DNA of 8,962 bases, taken from positions 1-8,962 of the forward strand of contig JAFGWO010000089.1 in NCBI GenBank assembly GCA_016937135.1, in the 5' to 3' direction. The notes under the pieces are model-generated. The model was not told where the DNA came from, made no database searches, and saw only the letters and a list, made by a program, of their open reading frames with translations. A program made the position numbers and the translations under genes. Of the stretch, positions 1 to 7,294 are shown one piece after another (within the stretch, counting starts at the first letter, position 1; each line of letters starts with the position of its first letter). The stretch is from Pseudomonadota bacterium (GTDB lineage Bacteria > BMS3Abin14).

Positions 1-1610
1 AGTCCATCGCCAGGGGCAAGACCTCGGAATCCATCCGCGCCCTCATGGGTCTGCAGGCCCGGACCGCCGATGTCATCAGGGACGGCCTGGAAATGACGGT
101 TCCTCTGGAGGATGTCCTCGTGGGGGATGTTGTCCACGTCCGGCCTGGCCAGAGCATCCCTGTGGACGGGATCGTGCTGGAGGGGCATTCCTCGGTGGAC
201 GAATCCATGCTCACAGGGGAGAGCATCCCCGTCGAGAAAACGGAGGGGGATCAGGTCACAGGGGGGACGATCAATAAAAGCGGGTCTTTTCGTTTTCGGG
301 CGGAAAAAGTCGGAAAGGACACCGCCCTTGCCCGGATCATCCGCCTGGTCGAGGAAGCTCAGGGGTCAAGGGCCCCGGTCCAGGATCTGGCCGACAGGAT
401 TTCCGCCGTCTTCGTCCCGGTGGTGGTCATCCTGGCCTTTGCGGCGTTCCTGGCCTGGACCCTTGCCGGGAAGGGTTTCTCCTTTTCCCTGGGCGTATTT
501 ATCACCGTCCTCATCATTGCCTGCCCCTGCGCCCTGGGCCTCGCGACGCCGACGGCCGTCATGATGGGGACCGGGCTCGGGGCCCGCAGGGGAATCCTTA
601 TCAGGAGCGCAAGGGCCCTCCAGCTTGCCCACCAGGCCGACGTCGTGGTCTTCGACAAGACGGGGACCCTTACGAAGGGGGAGCCCGTTCTGACGGACGT
701 CGTCCCCGCCTCCGGAGTCGACGGGGATTCCCTGCTGCGGGCGGCCGCCTCCCTTGAAAAGAATTCAGAGCACCCCCTCGCCGATCCCGTGGTCGCGGCC
801 GCGCGGGAAAGGGGCCTCGATATCCCGGAGCCTGAATCGTTCCAGTCGGTCGCGGGGAAAGGGATTTACGGTGTAGTGGAGGGCCGCAGGATCGTCCTGG
901 GAAACAGGTCCCTTTCGGGCGCCTTGCCGGCGGATCTTGAAAAGGCCCTGGCGGCCCTGGAGGAAGAGGGGAAAACGGTGATGATCGCCGCCCGGGAGGA
1001 TGTCCCGATGGGGCTCATCGCGGTGATGGACCAGCCCAAGGGACACGCCGAAGAGGCGGTCCGGGAGCTGGAATCCATGGGGAAAGCGGTTCTCATGATA
1101 ACCGGGGACAATGGCAGGACCGCAAAGGCCGTCGGGGAGAGGATCGGCATCCGGAAGGTCATCGCCGAGGTCCTTCCTGAGGAAAAATCCGGGGAGATTC
1201 AAAAGCTCCAGGCCGCCGGGTCGAAGGTCGTCATGGTCGGGGACGGGATCAACGATGCCCCCGCCCTGACGCAGGCGGACCTGGGGATCGCCATCGGGAC
1301 CGGGACGGACGTGGCCATAGAAGCGGGGGACATCGTGCTCATCCGCGATGACGTCAGGGACGTGGCCGAGGCGATGAAGCTCTCCGACTTCACCATGAGA
1401 AAGATCCGGCAGAACCTCTTCTGGGCGTTTCTCTACAATTCCATCGGAATCCCCGTGGCCGCGGGTGTCCTTTACCCCTTTACGGGGTTCCTGTTAAACC
1501 CCATGATCGCCGGGGCCGCCATGGCCTTTTCGTCCCTTTCCGTCGTATCCAACGCCCTGCTGATGAAGCGGTACGAAAAAAAGCGGAGAGGCCGGGGAGA
1601 AAAGAGTTAG
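1..1610 (+). CDS. copA: Cu+-exporting P1B-type ATPase, C-terminal part (5' end outside window)
   Basis: Integral inner-membrane ATPase that pumps monovalent copper (possibly silver) out of the cytoplasm. The reading frame is open from base 3 to the TAG at 1608-1610, giving 535 residues; a full CopA is usually 700-850, so the metal-binding N-terminus and first membrane helices lie upstream. The first in-frame ATG, at 45, is internal: the residues before it already match the family. Numbered from base 3, visible motifs are the actuator TGES (71-74), the membrane CPC metal site (174-176), the phosphorylated Asp218 in DKTGTLT, the P1B-specific His257-Pro258 in SEHPL, and the hinge GDGINDAP (from 413). 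The last two helices carry Tyr478-Asn479 and Met507 with Ser510-Ser511, the residue set that marks the Cu+ subgroup rather than Zn/Cd pumps. No copper chaperone or regulator gene is seen beside it. The next gene is over 200 bp away, so it probably belongs to a separate transcript. Family assignment is very secure; substrate is inferred from the motifs. Confidence 0.95.
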   Translation, partial: SIARGKTSESIRALMGLQARTADVIRDGLEMTVPLEDVLVGDVVHVRPGQSIPVDGIVLEGHSSVDESMLTGESIPVEKTEGDQVTGGTINKSGSFRFRAEKVGKDTALARIIRLVEEAQGSRAPVQDLADRISAVFVPVVVILAFAAFLAWTLAGKGFSFSLGVFITVLIIACPCALGLATPTAVMMGTGLGARRGILIRSARALQLAHQADVVVFDKTGTLTKGEPVLTDVVPASGVDGDSLLRAAASLEKNSEHPLADPVVAAARERGLDIPEPESFQSVAGKGIYGVVEGRRIVLGNRSLSGALPADLEKALAALEEEGKTVMIAAREDVPMGLIAVMDQPKGHAEEAVRELESMGKAVLMITGDNGRTAKAVGERIGIRKVIAEVLPEEKSGEIQKLQAAGSKVVMVGDGINDAPALTQADLGIAIGTGTDVAIEAGDIVLIRDDVRDVAEAMKLSDFTMRKIRQNLFWAFLYNSIGIPVAAGVLYPFTGFLLNPMIAGAAMAFSSLSVVSNALLMKRYEKKRRGRGEKS

Positions 1611-1614
1611 ATAA

Positions 1615-1637
1615 AAACCGCCCCGGCGCGGCTGTTT
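1615..1637 (+). terminator. Terminator-like hairpin after copA
   Basis: Starting five bases after the copA stop codon, AAACCGCC (1615-1622) can pair with GGCTGTTT (1630-1637) with one C/T mismatch, leaving a 7-base loop. The stem begins with an A run and ends in TTT, the layout of an intrinsic terminator, although the T tract is short. An alternative inner stem CCGC/GCGG (1618-1621 with 1628-1631) uses the same bases. Position and shape support termination of copA, but strength is uncertain. Confidence 0.4.
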
Positions 1638-1650
1638 GCATCCCCCTTCA

Positions 1651-1700
1651 TCCTTCGACCCGCTCCCGGCGAGCGGCTCGGGGCGTTCAGGACAGGCAGG
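1651..1700. repeat. Repeat-like intergenic element with GC-rich hairpin
   Basis: This spacer stretch contains a perfect 6-bp stem, CCGCTC (1660-1665) with GAGCGG (1671-1676), closed by the loop CCGGC, and an overlapping near-palindrome CGAGC-G-GCTCG (1670-1680). The flanks, CCTTCGAC (1652-1659) before the hairpin and GTTCAGGACAGGC (1685-1697) after it, resemble the dispersed intergenic repeats with TTCGAC and TCAGGAC flanks common in deltaproteobacterial genomes. Only one copy is in the window, so calling it a repeat rests on remembered pattern and cannot be proved here. Confidence 0.35.
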
Positions 1701-1704
1701 ATAA

Positions 1705-1724
1705 TGTGACAGCAAAGGGTCACA
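1705..1724. repeat. Perfect 6-bp inverted repeat in the copA-tilS spacer
   Basis: TGTGAC (1705-1710) and GTCACA (1719-1724) are perfect reverse complements separated by 8 bases. It could be an operator for a dimeric regulator or a small RNA hairpin. It lies about 45 bp upstream of the possible -35 box of the tilS transcript. The half-sites look like CRP/FNR-type TGTGA/TCACA, but the 10-base gap between those pentamers is not the usual 6, so no regulator is named. Confidence 0.3.
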
Positions 1725-1769
1725 CTGTGGTAGATCCGCCTTTAATCCGTCCCGATGGTCCCATCTGTT

Positions 1770-1798
1770 TTTACTCCCTTGTCCCTTCATGATAGACT
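1770..1798 (+). promoter_or_regulatory. Possible sigma70-type promoter for tilS transcript
   Basis: TTTACT (1770-1775; 4 of 6 matches to TTGACA) and TAGACT (1793-1798; 4 of 6 matches to TATAAT) are separated by exactly 17 bp. A start of transcription near 1805 would give a short leader before the small upstream frame and tilS. The position after a terminator-like hairpin and before the operon makes sense, but the boxes are only moderate matches. Confidence 0.35.
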
Positions 1799-1826
1799 GC
1801 ATGCCGGCGGGGAGAAGGCAGGCCTC

Positions 1827-1931
1827 ATGGATCGGGAGGAAAAGAGTGTGATGATGAAAAAGGGAAGCGAAAGGGGAATCCCGGATCGGGAAGATCCGAC
1901 TCCCCGATCGGTCGACGGAACGCTTCCGTGA
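1827..1931 (+). CDS. Small upstream frame, probable leader coupled to tilS
   Basis: A short open frame ends with a TGA at 1929-1931 that overlaps the GTG start of tilS in the arrangement GTGA. Possible starts are ATG at 1827 (34 residues), GTG at 1848, or ATG at 1851 (26 residues). The strongest ribosome binding site in the region, GGGAGGA at 1834-1840, sits 7 and 10 bases before the two downstream starts, which favours the shorter forms. The product would be hydrophilic and highly charged, with Lys, Arg, Asp and Glu and no membrane segment, and I recognise no family. Because tilS itself lacks a good binding site, the likely role is translational coupling: ribosomes load here, stop at the overlap and restart at tilS. 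Whether the peptide has any function of its own is unknown; the frame could also be a chance open stretch in GC-rich DNA. Confidence 0.4.
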   Translation: MDREEKSVMMKKGSERGIPDREDPTPRSVDGTLP

Positions 1932-3322
1932 CCGCCTTTTCCGCCCGTGTCTGCGAACGCCTCCGGGCTCTGGGAGCCCTCCCTTCCCACAGGGTCCTCG
2001 TGGGGCTCTCCGGCGGACGGGACTCCTCCGCCCTCCTTCTGGCCCTCGCTTCGGAAAAATATTTTTCCCGGGGGATCATCGCGGCCCATCTGGACCACGG
2101 GGTCAGGGAGGGATCCGGGCAGGAATCCGGGCAGGTCGAGGCCCTTTGCCGTTCCCTTGGGATCGAACTTCTTAAGGGAAGCCTTGACGGGGAACAAGTT
2201 CATCGGATTACCCGGGAAAAAGGGTCCCTGGAGGCCGCTCTCAGGGAACTCCGCTATGATTTCCTCCGATCCTGCGCCGCTTCCCGCAAGGCAGATTGGA
2301 TCCTGACCGGGCACACCCGGGACGATCAGGTCGAGACGATCCTTTTCCGGGTCCTTCGCCGGATGGACCCCTTGTCCTTTTCCGGCATCCCGGAAAAACG
2401 GCCCCCTTTTCTGCGGCCCCTTCTTGGTGTGTCCAGGCGCCAGACCCTGTCTTTCTGCCTCGAGCAGGGCGTGGCGCCTCTGGAGGATCCGACGAACCTC
2501 GACGTACGGTTTGCGAGAAACAGGATCCGGGAAAGGATCCTCCCCTCCCTGAGAGAATCCTTTCATCCCGAGGTGGAGAAAATGGTTCTGCGGATGGGGG
2601 ATGCCGCCCGGAAAATGGGCTCTGGCATGGAAGGGGTTCTTTCCGCGGGATCGGGGTGGGGGATACGTCTTCAGGAGGGCCTTAACCCCGAAGACCTTCG
2701 ACTCCTTCCGCCGGCTTTCGGGAGGGCGGTTCTGGCAGGATTTCTGAGGCAGGAAGCCGGGAAGTGGCCTTCCGGGGCCGTCCTTGAAGAGGCCTTTCGC
2801 AGGATCCTGGGCTCAGCCCATGGTCCCATGGATCTTCCCGGAGGACATGTCCTGGACCTGGGACCGAAAAGGGTTTATATCCGGAACCGCGGCCCTGAAC
2901 CCGGGAATGGGATCCCGTCAGAGTCCGTTGTTCTCCCGGTCCCTGGGACCCTTCGCTTCGAGTGCCCTTCCATGGCCCTCGTCGCCCAAAAGGTTGTCGC
3001 CAGCGACGTTTTCCCCTGTCCGGGAGATACCGCCATGATCCGGGAAGAGGGGCTCAGGATGCCCCTGATGGTGCGGAGAAGGCGGCCGGGAGACCGTTTC
3101 GCCCCCCTGGGCCTGGGAGGGGGCAAAAAACTGAAGGACTTTCTCATCGACCGGAAAATCCCGCGCCCGGAACGCGACCGGATTCCCCTGGTCCTGGACG
3201 GGGAGGGGGAAATTCTCTGGGTTGCCGGGGTCGAGATATCCCAAAAGGCCGCCCTGAGGGGACGCCCCGGGGAAAATGCCGTCAGGATCCGGATCGAACG
3301 TCCGGGAAAATCAGGTTGTTGA
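1928..3322 (+). CDS. tilS: tRNA(Ile)-lysidine synthetase TilS
   Basis: Cytoplasmic ATP-dependent enzyme that attaches lysine to C34 of the tRNA-Ile2 anticodon, changing decoding from AUG to AUA and the charged amino acid from Met to Ile. It is normally essential. The 464-residue product has the N-type ATP-pyrophosphatase P-loop SGGRDS (28-33), the HLDHGVR strand (54-60), the SLEAALRELRY block (100-110), GHTRDDQVET (128-137), EDPTN (186-190) and RNRIR (197-201). A TilS C-terminal tRNA-binding domain covers about 378-450, with RRRRPGDRF and the KKLKDFLIDRKIP segment. Length matches the long, E. coli-like form. GTG at 1928 is the only reasonable start: a TAG at 1793 closes the frame upstream, no other start codon falls between, and 27 residues before the P-loop is normal for the family. 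No clear Shine-Dalgarno precedes it, so start probably depends on the small overlapping frame. tilS beside ftsH is a widespread order. Confidence 0.95.
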   Translation: MTAFSARVCERLRALGALPSHRVLVGLSGGRDSSALLLALASEKYFSRGIIAAHLDHGVREGSGQESGQVEALCRSLGIELLKGSLDGEQVHRITREKGSLEAALRELRYDFLRSCAASRKADWILTGHTRDDQVETILFRVLRRMDPLSFSGIPEKRPPFLRPLLGVSRRQTLSFCLEQGVAPLEDPTNLDVRFARNRIRERILPSLRESFHPEVEKMVLRMGDAARKMGSGMEGVLSAGSGWGIRLQEGLNPEDLRLLPPAFGRAVLAGFLRQEAGKWPSGAVLEEAFRRILGSAHGPMDLPGGHVLDLGPKRVYIRNRGPEPGNGIPSESVVLPVPGTLRFECPSMALVAQKVVASDVFPCPGDTAMIREEGLRMPLMVRRRRPGDRFAPLGLGGGKKLKDFLIDRKIPRPERDRIPLVLDGEGEILWVAGVEISQKAALRGRPGENAVRIRIERPGKSGC

Positions 3323-3361
3323 ATCTGACATTTTGTGTTAAATACCTAATTTAACTATAAA
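3319..3361 (+). promoter_or_regulatory. AT-rich gap before ftsH, possible promoter
   Basis: The 57-bp gap between tilS and ftsH is strikingly AT-rich against its GC-rich surroundings. Candidate boxes are CTGACA (3325-3330; 5 of 6 to TTGACA) with TTTAAC (3350-3355) at a long 19-bp spacing, and TTGTGT (3333-3338) with TATAAA (3356-3361; 5 of 6) at 17 bp. The second pair would start RNA at about 3368, inside the ftsH ribosome binding site, so it could not serve ftsH well. The first is more useful but weaker. No CIRCE element or other heat-shock operator is visible. Composition supports a promoter more than any single pair of boxes does. Confidence 0.3.
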
Positions 3362-3381
3362 AATCGGAGGAATAAGGTATT
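3341..3381 (+). promoter_or_regulatory. Inverted repeat enclosing the ftsH ribosome binding site
   Basis: AATACCT (3341-3347) is a perfect reverse complement of AGGTATT (3375-3381). In RNA, the right arm would pair up to the first two bases of the TTG start codon, and the ribosome binding site CGGAGGA (3365-3371) would lie in the 27-base loop. Such a fold could dampen initiation until it melts. The stem is short, has only two G-C pairs and spans a large loop, so it would be marginally stable. It only matters if the transcript starts upstream of 3341. Confidence 0.3.
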
Positions 3382-5281
3382 GAATAATCTTTACAAACAC
3401 CTGTCTTTGTGGGTTGTCATCGGGCTTGTCGTCATCCTGCTTTACAACCTTTTTTCCGTTCGGCCCGAACCCGTAACCGATCTCGTCTACAGCGAATTTC
3501 TCAGTCGGGTAGAGGCCGGGCAGGTCGGCGAGGTCATGCTTCGCGGCCGCAATATCACCGGAAAGTTTTCGGAGGGAGGCCAGTTCGCCACCTACAGCCC
3601 GGAGGATCCGGATCTGGTTCCCTACCTTCGGGATAAAAATGTCAGGATCATCGCTCAACCGGCCCAGGATAACCCATGGTATGTGACCATTTTCGTTTCG
3701 TGGTTTCCGATGCTCCTTTTGATCGCGGTCTGGATCTTTTTCATGAGACAGATGCAGGCCGGAGGGAGCAAGGCACTCTCCTTTGGAAAATCCAAGGCGC
3801 GGCTCCTTTCCAACTCCTCGGTGAAGGTCACCTTCAAGGATGTTGCGGGGGTGGAGGAGGCGGAAGAGGAGCTCGGGGAAATCATCGATTTCCTGAAGGA
3901 CCCCCAGCGCTTCCAGAAGCTGGGCGGAAAAATCCCCAAGGGCGTCCTCCTGATGGGCCCTCCCGGAACCGGGAAAACCCTCCTTGCCAAGGCCATCGCC
4001 GGGGAGGCGAATGTCCCCTTCTTTTCCATCAGCGGGTCCGACTTCGTCGAGATGTTCGTGGGGGTCGGGGCCTCCAGGGTCCGGGACCTTTTCGAACAGG
4101 GAAAGAAGCACGCCCCCTGCATCATCTTCATCGATGAGATCGACGCGGTGGGAAGGCACCGGGGAGCCGGCCTCGGCGGCGGGCACGACGAGAGGGAGCA
4201 GACCCTCAATGCCCTTCTGGTGGAGATGGACGGCTTCGAGTCCAATGAGGGGGTGATCCTCATCGCGGCCACCAACCGGCCAGATGTCCTGGATCCGGCC
4301 CTGACGAGGCCGGGGCGTTTCGACCGGCAGGTTGTGGTCCCCCTTCCCGATATCAAGGGGAGAGAGGGGATCCTCAGGGTCCACGCCAAGGACATCCCGG
4401 TCTCCGACGATGTGGACCTTTCGATCGTGGCCCGGGGAACACCCGGGTTTTCGGGGGCGGATCTTGCCAACCTCGTCAACGAGGCGGCCCTTCTGGCGGC
4501 GAGGAGGGACCAGACCGTGGTCACCATGCTGGACCTCGAGGAAGCCAAGGACAAGGTCCTCATGGGCACGGAACGCCGAAGCATGATCATCAGCGACGAG
4601 GAAAAGCGAAGCACGGCCTATCATGAAGCGGGACACACCCTTGTCGCGAAGATGATCCCCAAGGCCGACCCGATACACAAGGTGACCATCATACCAAGGG
4701 GCAGGGCCCTGGGTCTGACCCAGCAGCTGCCCATCGACGAAAGGCACAGCTATTCCAAGGAATACCTCAACGACCGCCTTTCCATCCTGCTGGGAGGGCG
4801 CGCCGCCGAGGAGCTCATTTTCAACGAGATGACCACCGGGGCCAGCGACGACATCAACCGGGCTACGGATCTGGCCAGGAAAATGGTGTGCGATTACGGC
4901 ATGAGTGAGGAAATGGGCCCCCTGACCTTCGGGAAAAAGGAGGAGCAGATCTTCCTCGGGAGGGAAATCGCCCAGCATCGGGATTACAGTGAAAGCACGG
5001 CCGTCCGGATTGACGAGGAGGTCAAAAAACTGGTCGTTCAGGCCCAGGAGAGGACGAGGAAAATCCTTTCAGACAACCTGGAAACCCTCAACCGCCTGGC
5101 CGCCGCCCTTCTCGAGCGCGAGGTTTTAGACGGCGAGGAGATCAATTCCATCATAAAAGGCGAGGAGCTTCCGGAGAAAAAGCCCGTTGACAAGGCGCCT
5201 CCCTCAGGGGGGCATGAAGAAAAAGCTCCGCCGAAAGAGGAGGGGAAAGAGGAACCGGATGCGGCGTCCGAGGCTCCTTGA
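3380..5281 (+). CDS. ftsH: ATP-dependent zinc metalloprotease FtsH
   Basis: Membrane-anchored AAA+ protease that pulls damaged or unassembled membrane proteins and short-lived regulators through a hexameric pore into a zinc protease chamber on the cytoplasmic side. The 633-residue product has a membrane helix at 8-25, a periplasmic domain, a second helix at about 102-122, Walker A GPPGTGKT (193-200), the pore loop FVG (226-228), Walker B with Asp252-Glu253, and the second region of homology from TNRPD (298) to the arginine fingers Arg313 and Arg316. The protease has HEAGH (415-419) and a third zinc ligand, probably Asp491. The C-terminal tail from about 590 is rich in Lys, Glu and Pro and looks disordered. 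The start is TTG at 3380, placed 8 bases after CGGAGGA (3365-3371); the family's hydrophobic N-terminus begins right there and no ATG or GTG fits. It follows tilS by 57 bp, and its last 23 bases overlap folP. Confidence 0.97.
   Translation: MNNLYKHLSLWVVIGLVVILLYNLFSVRPEPVTDLVYSEFLSRVEAGQVGEVMLRGRNITGKFSEGGQFATYSPEDPDLVPYLRDKNVRIIAQPAQDNPWYVTIFVSWFPMLLLIAVWIFFMRQMQAGGSKALSFGKSKARLLSNSSVKVTFKDVAGVEEAEEELGEIIDFLKDPQRFQKLGGKIPKGVLLMGPPGTGKTLLAKAIAGEANVPFFSISGSDFVEMFVGVGASRVRDLFEQGKKHAPCIIFIDEIDAVGRHRGAGLGGGHDEREQTLNALLVEMDGFESNEGVILIAATNRPDVLDPALTRPGRFDRQVVVPLPDIKGREGILRVHAKDIPVSDDVDLSIVARGTPGFSGADLANLVNEAALLAARRDQTVVTMLDLEEAKDKVLMGTERRSMIISDEEKRSTAYHEAGHTLVAKMIPKADPIHKVTIIPRGRALGLTQQLPIDERHSYSKEYLNDRLSILLGGRAAEELIFNEMTTGASDDINRATDLARKMVCDYGMSEEMGPLTFGKKEEQIFLGREIAQHRDYSESTAVRIDEEVKKLVVQAQERTRKILSDNLETLNRLAAALLEREVLDGEEINSIIKGEELPEKKPVDKAPPSGGHEEKAPPKEEGKEEPDAASEAP
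5249..5253 (+). promoter_or_regulatory. Ribosome binding site setting the folP start
   Basis: GAGGA within the ftsH C-terminal codons, five bases before ATG 5259; a second purine-rich match, AGGAGGGG, lies at 5238-5245. This site supports ATG 5259 over the more upstream in-frame start codons at 5187 and 5214. Confidence 0.6.
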
Positions 5282-6464
5282 ACCAGGCCCGGATGGCATC
5301 AGGGCCGAGATGTCCCGCATGGGAGTGGATCCCGGCGGGATCGGGATCATGGAGGAAAAGGGGCGCCTCCTTCTGGTCAGGCTGGACGATGTAGACCTCA
5401 AGGCTGCCCTGATCCTGAAACAGGACATGCTTTCCATCGGGGGGGATGTGGCCCTGTGCAGGAAGGCCGCCAGCCTGGAGATCAAGAAGACCCCAGCTCT
5501 GATTGTCGGGACGGTTGGACAAATTCGAAAGCTTTCGGAGAAGATCCGGCAGCAGGGATTCGGCTCGTTAAGGGATCTCGGGGGGGGCCTGGCGGATCTT
5601 TTGTCCGGTCTGGGATCACCGCCATCCTTTCTCGTTGACGGCAGGGATCTCCTCGAAGGCGGCAGGGTGCTGGTCATGGGGGTTCTGAATGTCACCCCCG
5701 ATTCCTTTTACGACGGGGGGCATTTTGAGGACCCGGATGCCGCCGTCGCCAGGGGCCTCCGCATGACGGAGGAAGGCGCGGACATCATTGATGTCGGAGG
5801 AGAATCCACAAGGCCCGGGTCCCGCCCCGTCCAGGAAGACGAGGAGGTCCGGAGGGTTCTTCCCGTGATCCGGGGCCTGAGGGCGGGGGGCGTCAAATAC
5901 ATCTCCATAGATACGACCAGGGCTTTGGTCGCGAGGAAAGCCGTCAGCGAAGGGGCCAATATCGTCAACGATATCAGCGGGATGCATTTCGATCCCTCGA
6001 TCCGGGGCGTCTGCGCTGAAACGGGGGCAAGCGCTGTTTTGATGCATACTAGGGGACAACCTGAGACCATGCAGGAAAGGACCGACTACCAGGATCTGAT
6101 GGGGGAGGTCTGTTCCTTTCTGGAGGATTCCATGGACCGGGCTGTCGGGGAGGGGATCCCCCCGGAAAGGATCTGCGTCGACCCGGGCATCGGGTTCGGG
6201 AAGACCGTCCGGCAGAACATCGAAATAATCGCCCGTCTGGGGGAACTGCGTTCTCTGGGGAGGGCCGTAATGGTCGGGGTCTCCAGAAAATCGTTCATCG
6301 GAAAGATCTCCGGAGCGGATGTCGGGGAAAGGCTTTACGGGAGCCTCGCCGCGGCTTCGGCGGCGGTCCTGAAAGGGGCTGATATAGTGAGAGTCCACGA
6401 TGTGGCCGAGACGGTGCAGGCCATGTCCGTCATCCGGGAGATCAGGGGGACGGCCCGGTGCTAG
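5259..6464 (+). CDS. folP: Dihydropteroate synthase with N-terminal extension
   Basis: Cytoplasmic folate-pathway enzyme that condenses 6-hydroxymethyl-dihydropterin pyrophosphate with p-aminobenzoate to 7,8-dihydropteroate; the target of sulfonamides. From ATG 5259 the product is 401 residues, against about 270-290 for a minimal enzyme. The TIM-barrel part begins near 136 and shows [11 protein letters not shown] (140-150), [13 protein letters not shown] (175-187), SIDTT (216-220), Asn237-Asp238, Met262-His263, DPGIGFGKT (308-316), Ser342-Arg343-Lys344 and RVHD (378-381), so all substrate-binding blocks are present. Residues 1-135 are an extra domain that opens RRPRLLE; similar extensions occur on deltaproteobacterial and some Firmicutes enzymes, and I know of no assigned role. 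ATG 5259 is preferred because GAGGA lies five bases before it and the extended family begins with this segment. An upstream in-frame start at 5187 would only add a Lys/Arg-rich translation of the ftsH tail. A run of eight G occurs at 5580-5587. It overlaps ftsH by 23 bp and cdaA by 7 bp. Confidence 0.94.
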   Translation: MRRPRLLEPGPDGIRAEMSRMGVDPGGIGIMEEKGRLLLVRLDDVDLKAALILKQDMLSIGGDVALCRKAASLEIKKTPALIVGTVGQIRKLSEKIRQQGFGSLRDLGGGLADLLSGLGSPPSFLVDGRDLLEGGRVLVMGVLNVTPDSFYDGGHFEDPDAAVARGLRMTEEGADIIDVGGESTRPGSRPVQEDEEVRRVLPVIRGLRAGGVKYISIDTTRALVARKAVSEGANIVNDISGMHFDPSIRGVCAETGASAVLMHTRGQPETMQERTDYQDLMGEVCSFLEDSMDRAVGEGIPPERICVDPGIGFGKTVRQNIEIIARLGELRSLGRAVMVGVSRKSFIGKISGADVGERLYGSLAAASAAVLKGADIVRVHDVAETVQAMSVIREIRGTARC

Positions 6465-7294
6465 ATTCGATCCTGGAAAGCCTGTCGGGGATGGGCATTT
6501 CCGACCTCATCGACATCGCCGCGGTGTCCATGGTCCTCTACTGGATCCTTCTCCTCATAAAGGGAACGAGGGCCATCCAGATGCTTTTCGGTCTCCTCGT
6601 CCTCGGGGGAGGGTACATCGTGGCTCAGGAAGCCAACCTGAGCACCCTGAAATGGATCCTCGATAATTTCCTGGGCTCCATTGTCATTGTCGTCGTCGTT
6701 CTTTTCCAGGATGAGATCCGCCGGGCCCTGGCTCTCGTGGGGTCAAATCCCCTGACCGGCATGAACATCCGGGAACAGAAGCACATCATCGATGAGCTCG
6801 TGAAGTCGGCCTTTTCCCTTTCGGGAAAGCGCATCGGCGCCCTCATTGTCCTCGAGCGGTCGACGGGGCTGAAAAATTTCATCGAGAAGGGAACCGCCAT
6901 TGACGGAGTGCTCAGCCATGACCTTCTCCTCTCGGTGTTCATGCCCTTTTCCCCCATCCATGACGGCGCGGTGATCGTCAGCGGGGGCAGGGTGGCCGCG
7001 GCCCAGTGTTTCCTTCCTCTCACTTTAAACCCCAGCCTGGAGAAGGTCCTTGGGACCCGGCACCGGGCGGCCCTTGGCCTTACGGAGGAGACGGATGCCG
7101 TGGTCATCGTGGTTTCCGAGGAAACGGGCAGGGTTTCCCTGGCCTGCGAGGGAAAGCTTTATTCCCGACTGGAAAAAGATGAATTGACGAGGCTCCTGGA
7201 AAAGCTGCTCAACCTGGGGGGTGCCACCAGACCCGGGAAATGGTGGGAAAGGATGAAAGTTGCTGTCAGCACTGGGGAAAAATCTGCCCCTTAA
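6458..7294 (+). CDS. cdaA: Membrane diadenylate cyclase CdaA (DacA/YbbP type)
   Basis: Makes the second messenger c-di-AMP from two ATP at the inner membrane; c-di-AMP controls potassium and osmolyte balance and cell-wall homeostasis. The 278-residue length matches the family. Three membrane helices lie at about 17-34, 40-57 and 66-84, followed by a short linker and the DisA_N cyclase domain at about 100-255. The catalytic DGA (169-171, inside HDGAVIVSGG) and RHR (201-203, inside GTRHRAALGL) are intact, as is the SEETG strand just after, so the enzyme should be active. The start is GTG at 6458, seven bases after AGGGGGA (6444-6450); it overlaps the end of folP by 7 bp, and its own end overlaps cdaR by 35 bp. 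Order folP-cdaA-cdaR-glmM points to shared expression with the regulator and the wall-precursor enzyme. Most characterised members come from Firmicutes, so function here is by homology. Confidence 0.95.
   Translation: MLDSILESLSGMGISDLIDIAAVSMVLYWILLLIKGTRAIQMLFGLLVLGGGYIVAQEANLSTLKWILDNFLGSIVIVVVVLFQDEIRRALALVGSNPLTGMNIREQKHIIDELVKSAFSLSGKRIGALIVLERSTGLKNFIEKGTAIDGVLSHDLLLSVFMPFSPIHDGAVIVSGGRVAAAQCFLPLTLNPSLEKVLGTRHRAALGLTEETDAVVIVVSEETGRVSLACEGKLYSRLEKDELTRLLEKLLNLGGATRPGKWWERMKVAVSTGEKSAP
7248..7253 (+). promoter_or_regulatory. Ribosome binding site setting the cdaR TTG start
   Basis: AAAGGA, six bases before TTG 7260 and inside the cdaA coding region. The cdaR frame is closed by a TGA at 7254-7256, so translation must begin after it; this site and the TTG are the only good combination. 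Confidence 0.6.

Larger units (their letters stand above)
1611..1826. other. Non-coding spacer between copA and the tilS leader
   Basis: About 215 bp without a convincing gene on either strand. Besides the terminator-like hairpin, the repeat-like element and the TGTGAC inverted repeat listed separately, there is a short inverted repeat GATGG/CCATC at 1754-1765 followed by a T run at 1768-1772, which is too short-stemmed to call a terminator. In-frame extension of tilS through this region is blocked by a TAG at 1793. It is the least compact part of a window that is otherwise tightly packed. Confidence 0.6.

Noticed and set aside
45..47. ATG at 45 as the true start of the copper ATPase
   Set aside because: The frame is open to the window edge and the residues encoded at 3-44 already match the actuator-domain approach of CopA, so this Met is internal.
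1705..1724. CRP/FNR binding site
   Set aside because: The half-sites resemble TGTGA/TCACA, but they are 10 bases apart instead of 6, so only an inverted repeat is reported.
1787..2566. Minus-strand open frame (259 codons) opposite the start of tilS
   Set aside because: Composition is Gly/Pro/Arg-rich shadow coding, and it crosses the tilS leader and P-loop codons without any domain of its own.
3338..4978. Long open frame (546 codons) on the minus strand opposite ftsH
   Set aside because: It is a mirror of the G/C-ending codon pattern of ftsH, has low-complexity composition rich in Gly, Pro, Asp and His, matches no family I know, and the sense frame is an intact FtsH.
5187..5258. Extended folP start at 5187
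   Set aside because: The added residues are a Lys/Arg-rich out-of-frame reading of the FtsH tail, and a good ribosome binding site and family-like N-terminus point to ATG 5259.
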